DNA of 44,526 nt, taken from the NCBI GenBank assembly GCA_003402735.1, contig QQNE01000028.1:1-44526 (forward strand), read 5' to 3'. A program made the position numbers and the translations under genes. How positions within the stretch are numbered: the first letter of the stretch is position 1; each line of letters begins with the position of its first letter. This DNA comes from Verrucomicrobiota bacterium (GTDB taxonomy: Bacteria > Verrucomicrobiota > Verrucomicrobiia > Verrucomicrobiales > DEV007). The notes below the pieces were generated by a model. The model did not search any database. It was not told the DNA's origin and worked only from the letters and a program-made list of their open reading frames with translations. Below, one piece after another: positions 26,207 to 35,700 of the stretch.

Positions 26207-27514
26207 ATGAAATCCACTTGGTTCATTCTCATCGTGGCCATCGAGATGATCGGGTCCGTGTGTGGAGGGATTCCCCAGAAACCGAACGTCGTCTTCATTC
26301 TGGCGGACGACCTTGGCATCGGAAATGTGGGATGCTACGGCTCGGACCATTACCGAACCCCGAACTTGGACAAATTGGCCGCCGGGGGCGCGCGGTTCAC
26401 CCAGTTTTTCACGGGGGCGCTCTGTGGGCCATCGCGGGCGCTGATCATGACGGGGCGCTATGCGTTTCGCAACGGATCTTCCAACCAGGATGCCTGCAAA
26501 CTCATGCCAAAATCGGAACTGCAGCTGGGGCGGTTGTTCCAGGGGGCGGGATACGCCACCGCAGCCATCGGCAAATGGGGGCAACTGCCGGGTGAGCCGA
26601 TTGAGGCAGGGTATGACGATTCCCTCCGTTTCAACGGCAGTGGTGTCTATTGGGGGCTGAAGGATGGCAAGGCGGAGCGTTACCAACTGAACGGCACGGA
26701 CCTGGAGCTCAGTCCGACGGACTACATGCCCGACGTGATGCAGCAGCGAGCCGTTGCTTTCCTCCGCGCCAATCGGGCGAGCCCGTTTTTCCTCTACTAC
26801 AGTTTGTCTCATGTCCACGGGGACATTGTGCGCACCCCGGACAGTGGGGCGGACAGTGAGGATCTCTTCGCGGACAATCTTCTTTACATGGACAAACTGG
26901 TGGGCCAGCTCGTGGAGGAACTCGATGCCCTTCAGCTGCGGGAGCGCACCCTCCTTTTTTTCATGGGGGACAACGGCACCGGGAAAGGCCAGAACGCGCG
27001 ATCGACCATCGGCGGACGGAATCTTTCAGGCGTCAAGGGGACGATGTTGGAATGCGGCGGTTTGGTGCCGGCCATCGTCAATTGGCCCGGCCAGGTTCCC
27101 TCCGGCAAAGTCAGCTCCGGATTGCACGATGCGAGCGATCTCTTGCCGACTTTTGCGGAACTCATCGGCGGTCGATTGCCTGAAGGGACCGTTTTTGATG
27201 GCCAAAGTTTCGCCGCCTTTTTGTGGGGCCGGGAAGAACCCGTGCGGCCTTGGATTTACAATCAGCTGGCCGCCATGTGGTATGTCCGTGAGGTCGGGTG
27301 GAAGCTCACCCACCAAGGGGAACTTTTCGACATGAGTGGCGCCCCGTTCATCGAGACCCTGGTGCCCGTCGCTGCGGATACTGAGGCGAGCCGGGCGGCT
27401 CGTCGCCGTCTGGAAGCGGTGCTTGCCAAGTTGAACCCCGCCGGGGGAATTCCGGATTCCGGGGACGGCACGGGGCGCCATGCGAGCAAGGGCAAGAAGG
27501 GCCCGGCGTCCTGA
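26207..27514 (+). CDS. Secreted arylsulfatase-type sulfatase
   Basis: This 435-residue protein has a hydrophobic N-terminal signal (MKSTWFILIVAIEMIGSVCG). FILADDLGIGNVGCYG gives the metal-binding DD (34-35), LCGPSRALIMTGR gives the formylglycine motif with C73, GKWG (about 125) supplies the active-site Lys, and MGDNG supplies D255 and N256. The pattern is that of arylsulfatase A/choline-sulfatase-like S1 enzymes, and the protein is distinct from its neighbour rather than a tandem copy. It is translated 6 nt after the upstream sulfatase and probably acts on the same sulfated polymer, or on an oligosaccharide released from it. The C-terminal tail (ASKGKKGPAS) is basic and probably unstructured. 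The gene ends 45 nt from the convergent HEAT lipoprotein gene. Confidence 0.92.
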   Translation: MKSTWFILIVAIEMIGSVCGGIPQKPNVVFILADDLGIGNVGCYGSDHYRTPNLDKLAAGGARFTQFFTGALCGPSRALIMTGRYAFRNGSSNQDACKLMPKSELQLGRLFQGAGYATAAIGKWGQLPGEPIEAGYDDSLRFNGSGVYWGLKDGKAERYQLNGTDLELSPTDYMPDVMQQRAVAFLRANRASPFFLYYSLSHVHGDIVRTPDSGADSEDLFADNLLYMDKLVGQLVEELDALQLRERTLLFFMGDNGTGKGQNARSTIGGRNLSGVKGTMLECGGLVPAIVNWPGQVPSGKVSSGLHDASDLLPTFAELIGGRLPEGTVFDGQSFAAFLWGREEPVRPWIYNQLAAMWYVREVGWKLTHQGELFDMSGAPFIETLVPVAADTEASRAARRRLEAVLAKLNPAGGIPDSGDGTGRHASKGKKGPAS

Positions 27515-27559
27515 CGTTTCCGCGCGGCTCCGCCGCCCCATGGCGAACGATTCTTCCGG

Positions 27560-28594
27560 TCAGCGTCCCAGGATGGCCTGGATTTTCGTGGCGCCTGCTG
27601 CGGACGCGGCCCGGATGTCCGGGTTGTCGTCCCGTTGCAATTGTTGGAGAACGGTCAAGCTCTCCAGGGTGGGAAAGTTTTCCAAGGCACGAACGGCGGC
27701 GAGGCGAACCGCGGGTTTGGCAGCGTCCTTGTTCCCGCGGGCTGCGAAGATGAGGGCCGGTTCCGCGATCGGGTTGGAGATGCCGGCGATCAGTTTGCCG
27801 ATGGCCTCGGAGTCTTCCCGGGATTCGGACGCACTCATTTTTTGGAGCAACGCGTTGACGCCGGGTGGGTTGGCGGTTCTAGCCAACGCATCGGCCGCCG
27901 CTGCGACCATCGGATCCGACATGCCGTTGATCGGGTCCGTGACCACGGCGGCCAGGGTTTCCACGGCGGCGGGGGATTGGATCGCGCTCATGACCAGTTG
28001 CGCGCTGTCCCTGGCTTGAACCTCGTCGGTGGAATCGAACCGGTCGATCAATCGCATGACCAGAGCCGAGTCCGCCTGGGCCCCGAGGGCGATGGCCAGG
28101 GCGCGGCGCGTGTCTGGGTCGGCTGAGGGCATCAGACCGAGAAGAACGTCGCGTTGTTCGCGGGTATCGATCTGCGAGAGTTCCTGGCAGATGCGGGTTT
28201 TGCGGTCGCCCGGTTTCATGGAATGCAGAACATGGACCAAGCCCCCCAGGGCGTCCGCGGAACCACGCTCAAGCAGGGTCTGGAGAATCTCATCCTGGCC
28301 GGCCGGGGCCGCCTTGAAAAACCTGCTGACCAAGTCCTGGACTGCAGGATCCTTGGCGCGAAACTCGGGCTTCGGAACCGGGGCTGGATTCCCGGAGGGA
28401 TCCTTGGGATCGAGCGCGGACTGGGGCAGGTTGGCGACTTCACGGTCTGCAACGCCTGGCCGGGTGGCGAGCCGGGAATCAGAGATCTTCTGCGATGGTT
28501 TGCCAGGATCGGTGGAGGATTGAGGTGATCCCTGGCGATCGCAGGCGGCCAAACTCAGGACCAGAAGGAGGATGAGGGATCGCTCAGAAGCCAT
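27560..28594 (-). CDS. HEAT-repeat lipoprotein A
   Basis: This 344-residue lipoprotein starts at the ATG at 28594 (MASERSLILLLVLSLAAC) with lipidation site C18. A Pro/Ser-rich linker runs to about residue 85. The rest is a series of paired helices typical of HEAT/armadillo-like scaffolds (DALGGLVHVLHSM, DTRRALAIALGAQADSALVMRLI, AVRLAAVRALENFPTLESLTVLQQL). It is a clear paralogue of the gene just upstream on the same strand; the two align along their helical parts, including ADSA-VxxL and AARGN-DA-xPAxRL-AxRAL. No catalytic motif is present. It should sit on the periplasmic face of a membrane and bind a partner. It is the last gene of a probable operon with lipoprotein B and the M6-like giant. 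Confidence 0.8.
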   Translation of the reverse strand: MASERSLILLLVLSLAACDRQGSPQSSTDPGKPSQKISDSRLATRPGVADREVANLPQSALDPKDPSGNPAPVPKPEFRAKDPAVQDLVSRFFKAAPAGQDEILQTLLERGSADALGGLVHVLHSMKPGDRKTRICQELSQIDTREQRDVLLGLMPSADPDTRRALAIALGAQADSALVMRLIDRFDSTDEVQARDSAQLVMSAIQSPAAVETLAAVVTDPINGMSDPMVAAAADALARTANPPGVNALLQKMSASESREDSEAIGKLIAGISNPIAEPALIFAARGNKDAAKPAVRLAAVRALENFPTLESLTVLQQLQRDDNPDIRAASAAGATKIQAILGR

Positions 28595-28634
28595 CGGTTG
28601 GGAAGGAGCACTTCGGCGGCTGGGTTTCCGGGCC

Positions 28635-29723
28635 TCAATGGCCAAGAATCGGGAGGATTTTGGCGGTGGTGGCCGCTGCCGTCTTGCGGATTTCCGGATC
28701 CGCGTCGTTTTGAAGTTGCTGAAGCGTCTCCACGGTCTCCGCGGCCGGGTAGTTGGCCAATGCCCGGATCGCGGTGAGGCGGGTTGCGGGGCGGGTTGCG
28801 TCCCGGTTGCCTCGGGCGGCATAAAGCAAAGCGGAACGGGCTGATGGGGTCCTGATCCCGGCCACGATCTCGGCCAACTCCGCAAAGGCTTTCGCATCGG
28901 TGGTGCGATCGAGTCGGGCGGTGAGAACATTGACGACCGGGGCCGTGGCTTGTTGAGCGACCACCTGGGTGGCCACATTGATCAGCGGCTCGGAGAGGGG
29001 CTTTTGGGGGTCTGCAAGGAGCCCAGTCAGACCGAGAATGGCCTCCTTGGAGGTCACCGCCCGCAGCATCTGCATTGCGGAGGTCTTGGTGAAACTGTCG
29101 GTCGAGGATTCAAAACAATCCACCAGTTTGAGCACGAACGCGGAGTCCGCGCTGGACCCGAGAGATTGGGCAAGAGCGCGTCGGGAATCTGGATCGATCT
29201 CGCGCCAGGAATCCAAAAGAAAGTCACGATGGCCGCTCAGATCCGCACGGAGCAGCTCCTGGCAGATCTGGGATTTCAGCTCGCCCGGGGGCAGGTTCCG
29301 GGAGAGATGCAACACGCCACCGAGGGCATCGGTGGTTCCCAATCCGAGCAGGTCCCGGATGAGGAGCATCTGTTTTTCCGGTGGGGCCGTCAAGAATGAG
29401 GCGACCAGGGTCATCGCGGCTGGGGTCTTTGGCCTGAACCGCTGGTCTGGGGCTGTCTGCGAAGTCGTGGGGGGAGTCGGAGCCGATTGAGGAACGGAGC
29501 GGACAGGGGTGGAGACCTGAGCCGGGGAGTCAGGCGAGCTGGAGGGCACCTGTGAGCCCTTTGGAACGGACGGTTCCGCAGGGCCTGACGAGGGGGAAGG
29601 GTCGGACGCCCGGTCGCAGGAAGCCAGCCCCAAGGCAATCGTGCAGGACGCGAGCGCTCGGAGAACCGGTCGGATGGAATCGCCCGGTGCGCGTGGGCCC
29701 GGCAACGGCTTCAGGAACCCCAC
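28635..29723 (-). CDS. HEAT-repeat lipoprotein B
   Basis: The protein has 362 residues if it starts at the GTG at 29723. A GTG at 29750 that overlaps the upstream TAG, or a TTG at 29705, are alternatives, since no ATG and no ribosome site decide the question. The signal ends in the lipobox LGLASC. A long Ser/Pro/Thr-rich linker follows, then HEAT-like helix pairs (DSRRALAQSLGSSADSAFVLKLVDCF, ATRLTAIRALANYPAAETVETLQQL). It is the tandem paralogue of lipoprotein A, 40 nt apart, and lies 26 nt or less after the M6-like giant gene, so the three should share one transcript. The pair could form a heterodimeric scaffold at the membrane. Function is unknown. Confidence 0.75.
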   Translation of the reverse strand: MGFLKPLPGPRAPGDSIRPVLRALASCTIALGLASCDRASDPSPSSGPAEPSVPKGSQVPSSSPDSPAQVSTPVRSVPQSAPTPPTTSQTAPDQRFRPKTPAAMTLVASFLTAPPEKQMLLIRDLLGLGTTDALGGVLHLSRNLPPGELKSQICQELLRADLSGHRDFLLDSWREIDPDSRRALAQSLGSSADSAFVLKLVDCFESSTDSFTKTSAMQMLRAVTSKEAILGLTGLLADPQKPLSEPLINVATQVVAQQATAPVVNVLTARLDRTTDAKAFAELAEIVAGIRTPSARSALLYAARGNRDATRPATRLTAIRALANYPAAETVETLQQLQNDADPEIRKTAAATTAKILPILGH

Positions 29724-29749
29724 GGATCGATGCGGAAGAGAACCATGCA

Positions 29750-32700
29750 CTACTGGGTGATGGAAACATTGAAGGTCACGCCTGAATACGAGGTGGCGAA
29801 TGCTTGAAGAAGCACATACCACACACCGGCCTCAGGACTGCTTACGACAATGGAATCGCTGTTGCCCCGTCTCCGCGAGACGTATTCGTAAACCGGCATC
29901 GGCAAATGGTTGTAGGCGGCGTAGAGGTCGCAGTCTCCAAGTCCCCCAGAGGTGGTGAACTGAAGTCTCTTGGCAAACGAGGGAACGGTCACCTTGAAGT
30001 AACGGTAATCGTTTCCTGGGGCCGAGAGCCCGGTGAAGGTGCGGGGAGTGGTGGTGATTTCCGTGATGGAAAATCCGGTCGCATCGCGCGCCTCGAGGGT
30101 CACACCTGCATACGCGAGGTAACGATAGAGCATGATGTAGAACACATCGCCGGGAGCACCAGTGACCAGGACCGACTCAAAGTTGCCGGTCATGTAGGGA
30201 CGCTGGTCATATTGCGAGAGCGTGGGAAGGTCGCCCTTGCGGATGTAGAGGTCGGCATCGCCCCGCCCGTTGGTTGAGCCTCCGGTGCCTGGCACTACGT
30301 CGTTGTAGGTGGAAATGCTGAGCGTGGTGGCCCCGGCCGGCATGGTGACTTTGTAGTAAACGCTTGCCTGAGTGTCGGCCGAGGGATACACCGCCGGATC
30401 GTTGTGAAGCGACACCAGTTTGTTGGAGGTTCCAACTAGAAGGTCCGCAACCGACGGGGCTCCAGTGATCGAGTAGGTGGCCGAAGCGGTCTCGCTGTTT
30501 GCGTAGAGGCTCCGGACGGCAATTGCCCTCACCACCGTCGCGGCAGGGCTTGTGCCCGGAGTCACGTTCGTGCTCACCACGAAGGGGCCGGTGTAAGTGA
30601 TGGTGCCAGGGGAGCCTGGGCTCGGGGTCGAGCCGTCGGTCGTGTAGAGGATCGTGGCCAGCGCGGTGGAGCAGGAAATGCTCACCGGGATCGACGAGCT
30701 TGACGTCCGGTCGGCAGGCGTGATCACCGGGGTCGCCACGGTCCCGATGGTGGCGCCTTGGGTGACCTGGAGAGCGACGCCGGAGAACGTTCCCACCCCG
30801 CGCACCATGGCGTAGTAGGTGGTTGAGGAACCGGGGCTGGGATTCTCAATGGTGACGGTCTCCTGGCTGGTTCCAGCCAAACCGGGGCGGTCATCGTAGT
30901 CGGTGAGCGTCGGAAGGGAATTCTTTCTCACGTAGAGGTCGGCATCCCCCGTGCCGGTCATCGCAAACTTCACAAAGGCGGCGTTTGCTGGGACGGTGAA
31001 GGCAAAGTAGCGCTGGGTGCCACTGACGCCGCTGAGGTCGGAGGCCTGTCCGGATGACGTCAAATCAGCGGCGGTCGGACTCACGGTGTAACTTCCGGTC
31101 GCGCGATTGCTGTTGGTGGAACCCGCCTTGGAGGCGAACGCAGTGATGGTCGCCGGATTCCCGGTGGCGGTGAGTTCTACCGGGCCGGTGTAGGCGGAGA
31201 ACGTGGTTCCATCCAGTGAGTAGGAGATATCGGCTCCGTTGGTCGCGGAAGAGAGCGTCACCGAGAGCGGGGTCGATTGCACATAATGACCAGGTGCGGG
31301 AGAGAACGTGGGAGCTGCGACTTTGCCGGTTGCGGTCGCTGTCAGGTTCAGCTTGGAATAGACAGCGACTCCCTCGAGCATGATGAACCAGTCGCCTGGA
31401 GTGGGGTTGGGAATGGTTACGGACTCATTGAACCCGGTCAGGCCGGACTTGAAGTCGGTGACCGAAAGGGTCGGCGCGGAGCCATACCTCACATACAAGT
31501 CGCAGTCGCCCGAGGTGCCTGTCACGCCTGAGGTGGTGATCGTCAAGCGGTCGGCGGCATCGGAGGGGACTGTGATTTTGAAAAAGTTGAGGCTGCGCGT
31601 CAAATTCCCCAAGTTGGTGGCGGTCACCCCGTTGGTAAGAGTGGTGATCTGGGCGGGCGGCACCGTGAAGGTCGCGGAGGCCGTGGCCGGATTCTGGCCA
31701 GACTTGACAGCCAGAGCTCTCACCGTCACATCCGTCTGGGCCGGGGCCGAGGGCAGGGCAAACGGAACGGTGTAGACGGAGGAGAGAACGGTGGGGGTGG
31801 AATTATCCAGGGTGTAATACAGGGTGGAGCCCGTCGTGGTTGTCCTGATCGTCACCGCAGTTGTCGGGATGGCGGTCGTGGCAGCTGCTGTGGTGATGGT
31901 CGGCGTGGCCACGCTGGTGGACGTGGCCTCCAAAACGGCCCTCACGCTCAGGTTTGAATACGCCTGTTGACCGACGAGCAGCAAATACCAGGACCCCTCC
32001 CAGTTGGCTACGTTCGCCCGTTGGATCACAACGGTCTCGTTGCTGCCGGTCACCATGCTCGGACGGAAATCAAAGCTGGACGAACTGGGGGGACTGCCGA
32101 ATTTCACGAACAGGTCGCTGTCACCGCTGGAGCCAACGGTGCTGATGGTGAGTCTGTCATTGGAATCGCCCGGCGGGATTGTGAATTTGAAGTAGGATTG
32201 GCTGCCCTGAGCGCCTGACAATCCGGCCACTCCATTGCTGAGTCCGGTGTCAAAGGAGGGCGGTTCGGAGTCCACCGTGTAAACGGCGGTTGCCGTGGCG
32301 CTGCTGTTCGACCCCAACTTGAATGCCTTGGCTTTCAGTGTGGTCGTCGCCGTGAGTCGGATCGGTCCGGTGTAGGAGCTGGAAGCGGCGGTTGGTTCGC
32401 TCCCATCCGTGGTGAAGCGGATGGTGGCTCCGGGAGTGGCGCAGGAGAGACCGACCGTGACTTGCACGTTGTAAGAACCTGCTGCTACCGAGAAGGCCGG
32501 AGTGGCCACGGTCTCAAGCGCCGCGACCTGCTGCGCCAGGAGGGAGACGTTTCGGTAGGTGAGACCGCTGTTCGCCGCAAGCATGATGAACCATTCTCCG
32601 GCAGCCGGGCTGTTGATCGTGACGCTCTCCACGTTCCCAGTGAGCCGGGGGGCGTAATCGAAACTGGTCCGACTCGCCTTGGCACCGTATCGGACGTAAA

Positions 32701-35700
32701 GGTCGCAGTCCCCGGAAGCCCCGGTGGAAATTGAAGTGGAGATGTTCAGCTGCGCCTGTCCAGAAGGCACGGTGATCTTGAAATGACGTTCCGTATCGGC
32801 AGGGCTGGTGGGAACGCTGACGCGCACGCCATCGGTCAGGGTGACCAGAGTGTCCGATAGATTGAAGGTCCTGAAGACAATCGCACTGGGCGTGAAGCCA
32901 GACCGGACGGCCAGAGCCCGCAGGGTCACCGAACCAGTCGAGCTACCGTCGGGCAGGGTCAAGCTCAATGGGCCCGAGATGGTCGGAGAGGAAGTCGTCG
33001 GAGTGTCCCCATTCGTGGTGTAGTGGATGGTGGCCCCAGCGAGCGTGCAGGTCACGCCGACAGTGACAGGCGTGGCGTCAAACGTCCCGCCGGCCGGGGT
33101 AATGACCGGAGCCGGCACGACGGGTAGGGTGGTGGAGAAATCTGCCAGCAACGACACCCCACTGAACGCTCTCGTCGCGTGGAGAAGAACGTAGTAGTAG
33201 GTGGGCTCCGGGGAGGCGATTTCCACCGATTCGGCGTTCCCCGTCTTCGCGGATTGGAAGTCGAAGGAGTTTGTATCGGGCGGCAGGTCTCTGCGAACGT
33301 AGAGATCGCAGTCTCCCGTTCCGCCCAAGGTGGAGATGAGCAGCTTGGATTGGCCCGGGAGCACGCGGATGGCGTAAACCTGATCCGTGTTGATCGCACC
33401 GGAGATGTTGAGGAGCTTCACACCGTCGCTGAGATCGGGTGAGATCGCATTCACCGTGTAGCTTGCGGAGGACGAAGAACTCGGCGTGTAGCCGGGGGCG
33501 AAAGCCTGAGCGCGGATGGTCTGACCTGGAGGATTCAGAATGATCGGAGAGGAAAAGACCGGCGAAGATTCCGTCGGCGTCGATCCATCCGTTGTGTAAC
33601 GAATGACGGCACCCTCCGTCGCACACGAGATGCCTACCTGAACCGAGTTGGTGTTGTAAATGCCCGGCAGGGGGGAGAATTGGGGAGTGGCCACCTGCCC
33701 GAGAAGCCGGGAGTAATCGGCGATCAGGCCCATGGAGCTATAAGAGGAGAAACCGTGGAGCAAGACATACCAAGTGCCTGCCGGTGGATCGGTGATTGTC
33801 ACCGTCTCATTGTTGGTGAGTGCGTAGGGGCGGTAGTCGAAGTCGCTGAGTGTCGGAAGAGCAGAGCCGGTCCGTCCCGGGGCGTTGACATAGATGTCGC
33901 AGTTCCCTGATCCTCCGAACGTCCGGATGACCAAGCTGTTTTGATCGGCTGGAACATCGAACCGGAAGTAGCGGAAGGAGTTGGCCAAGCCAATCAGAGG
34001 GCCGACGGAAACATTCCGGGTGAGGCTCTGGGCGGTGGAGGCATCCGGGGCGGTGATGGTGTAATCCAAAGTCGTGATTGTGCTGGGCGCGAAGTTTGGA
34101 AGAAAACTGCGGGCGCGCAATTGGGTCGTCTGCGTCAATTCCACCGGACCGGTGTAGGCGGGCGAAGAGGGAGTGGGAGCAGAGCGGTCGGTGGTGTAAC
34201 GGATCGTGGCACCGGTGGTCGTCGTGGTCATCCCAACGCGAACCAGATTCACGTAAGTCCCCCGTCCCGGCGTCAGGACCGGAGCGGCCACGGTTGTGGT
34301 CAGCACCCGGGTGAACCGAGCCGTCAATGAGACCGCACTGTAGGCTTGGTAACCATGGAGCATGATGAACCACGGACCCTCCGCAGGATTGCTGATCACC
34401 ACGGACTCGATGTTGCCCGGCAAAAACGGGCGGAAGTCGTAGTCGCTCAACGTCGGAAGGCTACCCCGCTTCACGTAGAGATCGGCATCGCCGGTGGCGC
34501 CCGTGGTGCTGATCTCCAATCGGGTCTGGCCGGCCGGAACATTGATCACATAATAGGCCATGGCTCCCAGGTTGCCCGCTTGGCTGGCCCTCGCCACCCC
34601 GCTGGTCAATTCGGTGGGCGGAGCGTAAGTGAAGGTCGCGCTGGCCAGTGGGCTGTCGGTCATTCCCGATTTGACGGCCCGAGCTCGGAGGATGGCGGTG
34701 GCTGCGCTGATGGTGAGAGGCCCCGTGTAGGAGGGCGACGAGTTGGTTGGCGTCGACCCGTCCAGGGTGTAGTAGATGGCGGCCCCCGGCGTGCTGCAGG
34801 TGAGGGTCACGTTATTTACCGGGGTGGTGAAGACACCTCCGGCCGGCGCAATCACCGGAGCGGCCACCACCGTCGAACTGATTGCCGGAACGGTGACCAG
34901 CGCCGTCATGGTCCGTCCATTTGCCGAAATCCGGGTGACCGAGACGTTGGTTGGGCGGCCTTGGGCGTCGTTGCTGGGCGGCTTCGAGGTGGGAGTGAAC
35001 AACTTCGCGGAGTTGTAGTAGTCACCCAAGTCGGCCGGCCTTCCGAGGTCGATTTGACTGAGCCCGTCTCCCTCGATCAGTCTGAGAAGCTTCGGCGTGG
35101 TCCCTGAGTTGTCGTTCTGCGATGCCGTGGGATTTCCACTGCCGTCGAGAACCTGTTGCGCGTTGACTTGCCAAATCAGGAGCCCATCAGCCGGGAGCGT
35201 CGAATTGGCGACGGTGGTGGTGCCCAAGTCGTTGCCGATGCGGAACCGGTTCTCCACGAGGAAGAAACTGTAGGGATCGGTCGCTGGTGTGGGGAAGATG
35301 GCCGCCGCCTTTCGGCCCGGGTTGGCAGACTCGACGAGGGCGGTGTCGCCGCTCGCGTTCAGGGTGATCGATGTGGCGGGCGCGGGCCTGCCGATGATGG
35401 TGGGTTGAATCCAGCCCAGGACCCAGCGGGAGAAAGCGTTGTGGTTGCCTCGAAGTCCATCCATTTGGTCGAGACCGCCCACTCCGCCGGTCGGGGCGGC
35501 TTCGGGGGAGGCATCGAAATAGTCCGGGAGCCCCAAAAGGTGGCCCATTTGATGGATCATCCCTCTCGGATCGAAGTCGCTCCCGTTCGTGCCCCGGGTT
35601 TCAAAAGGCTGGAACACAAAGTTCTTCACTCTTTTCCCATCCCAAAGGGTGGAGGCCGCATCCGAAACGGAGAAGGACCATTCGTAGCCTGACCAAAAAG

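Noticed and set aside
25193..26818. A 541-codon minus-strand open frame
   Set aside because: It is antisense to both sulfatase genes, which have complete active-site motifs; the frame even crosses their junction.
29753..34875. CRISPR or other DNA-level tandem array
   Set aside because: The periodicity is at protein level (units of about 80 and 105 residues) within one open frame, and the copies are diverged.
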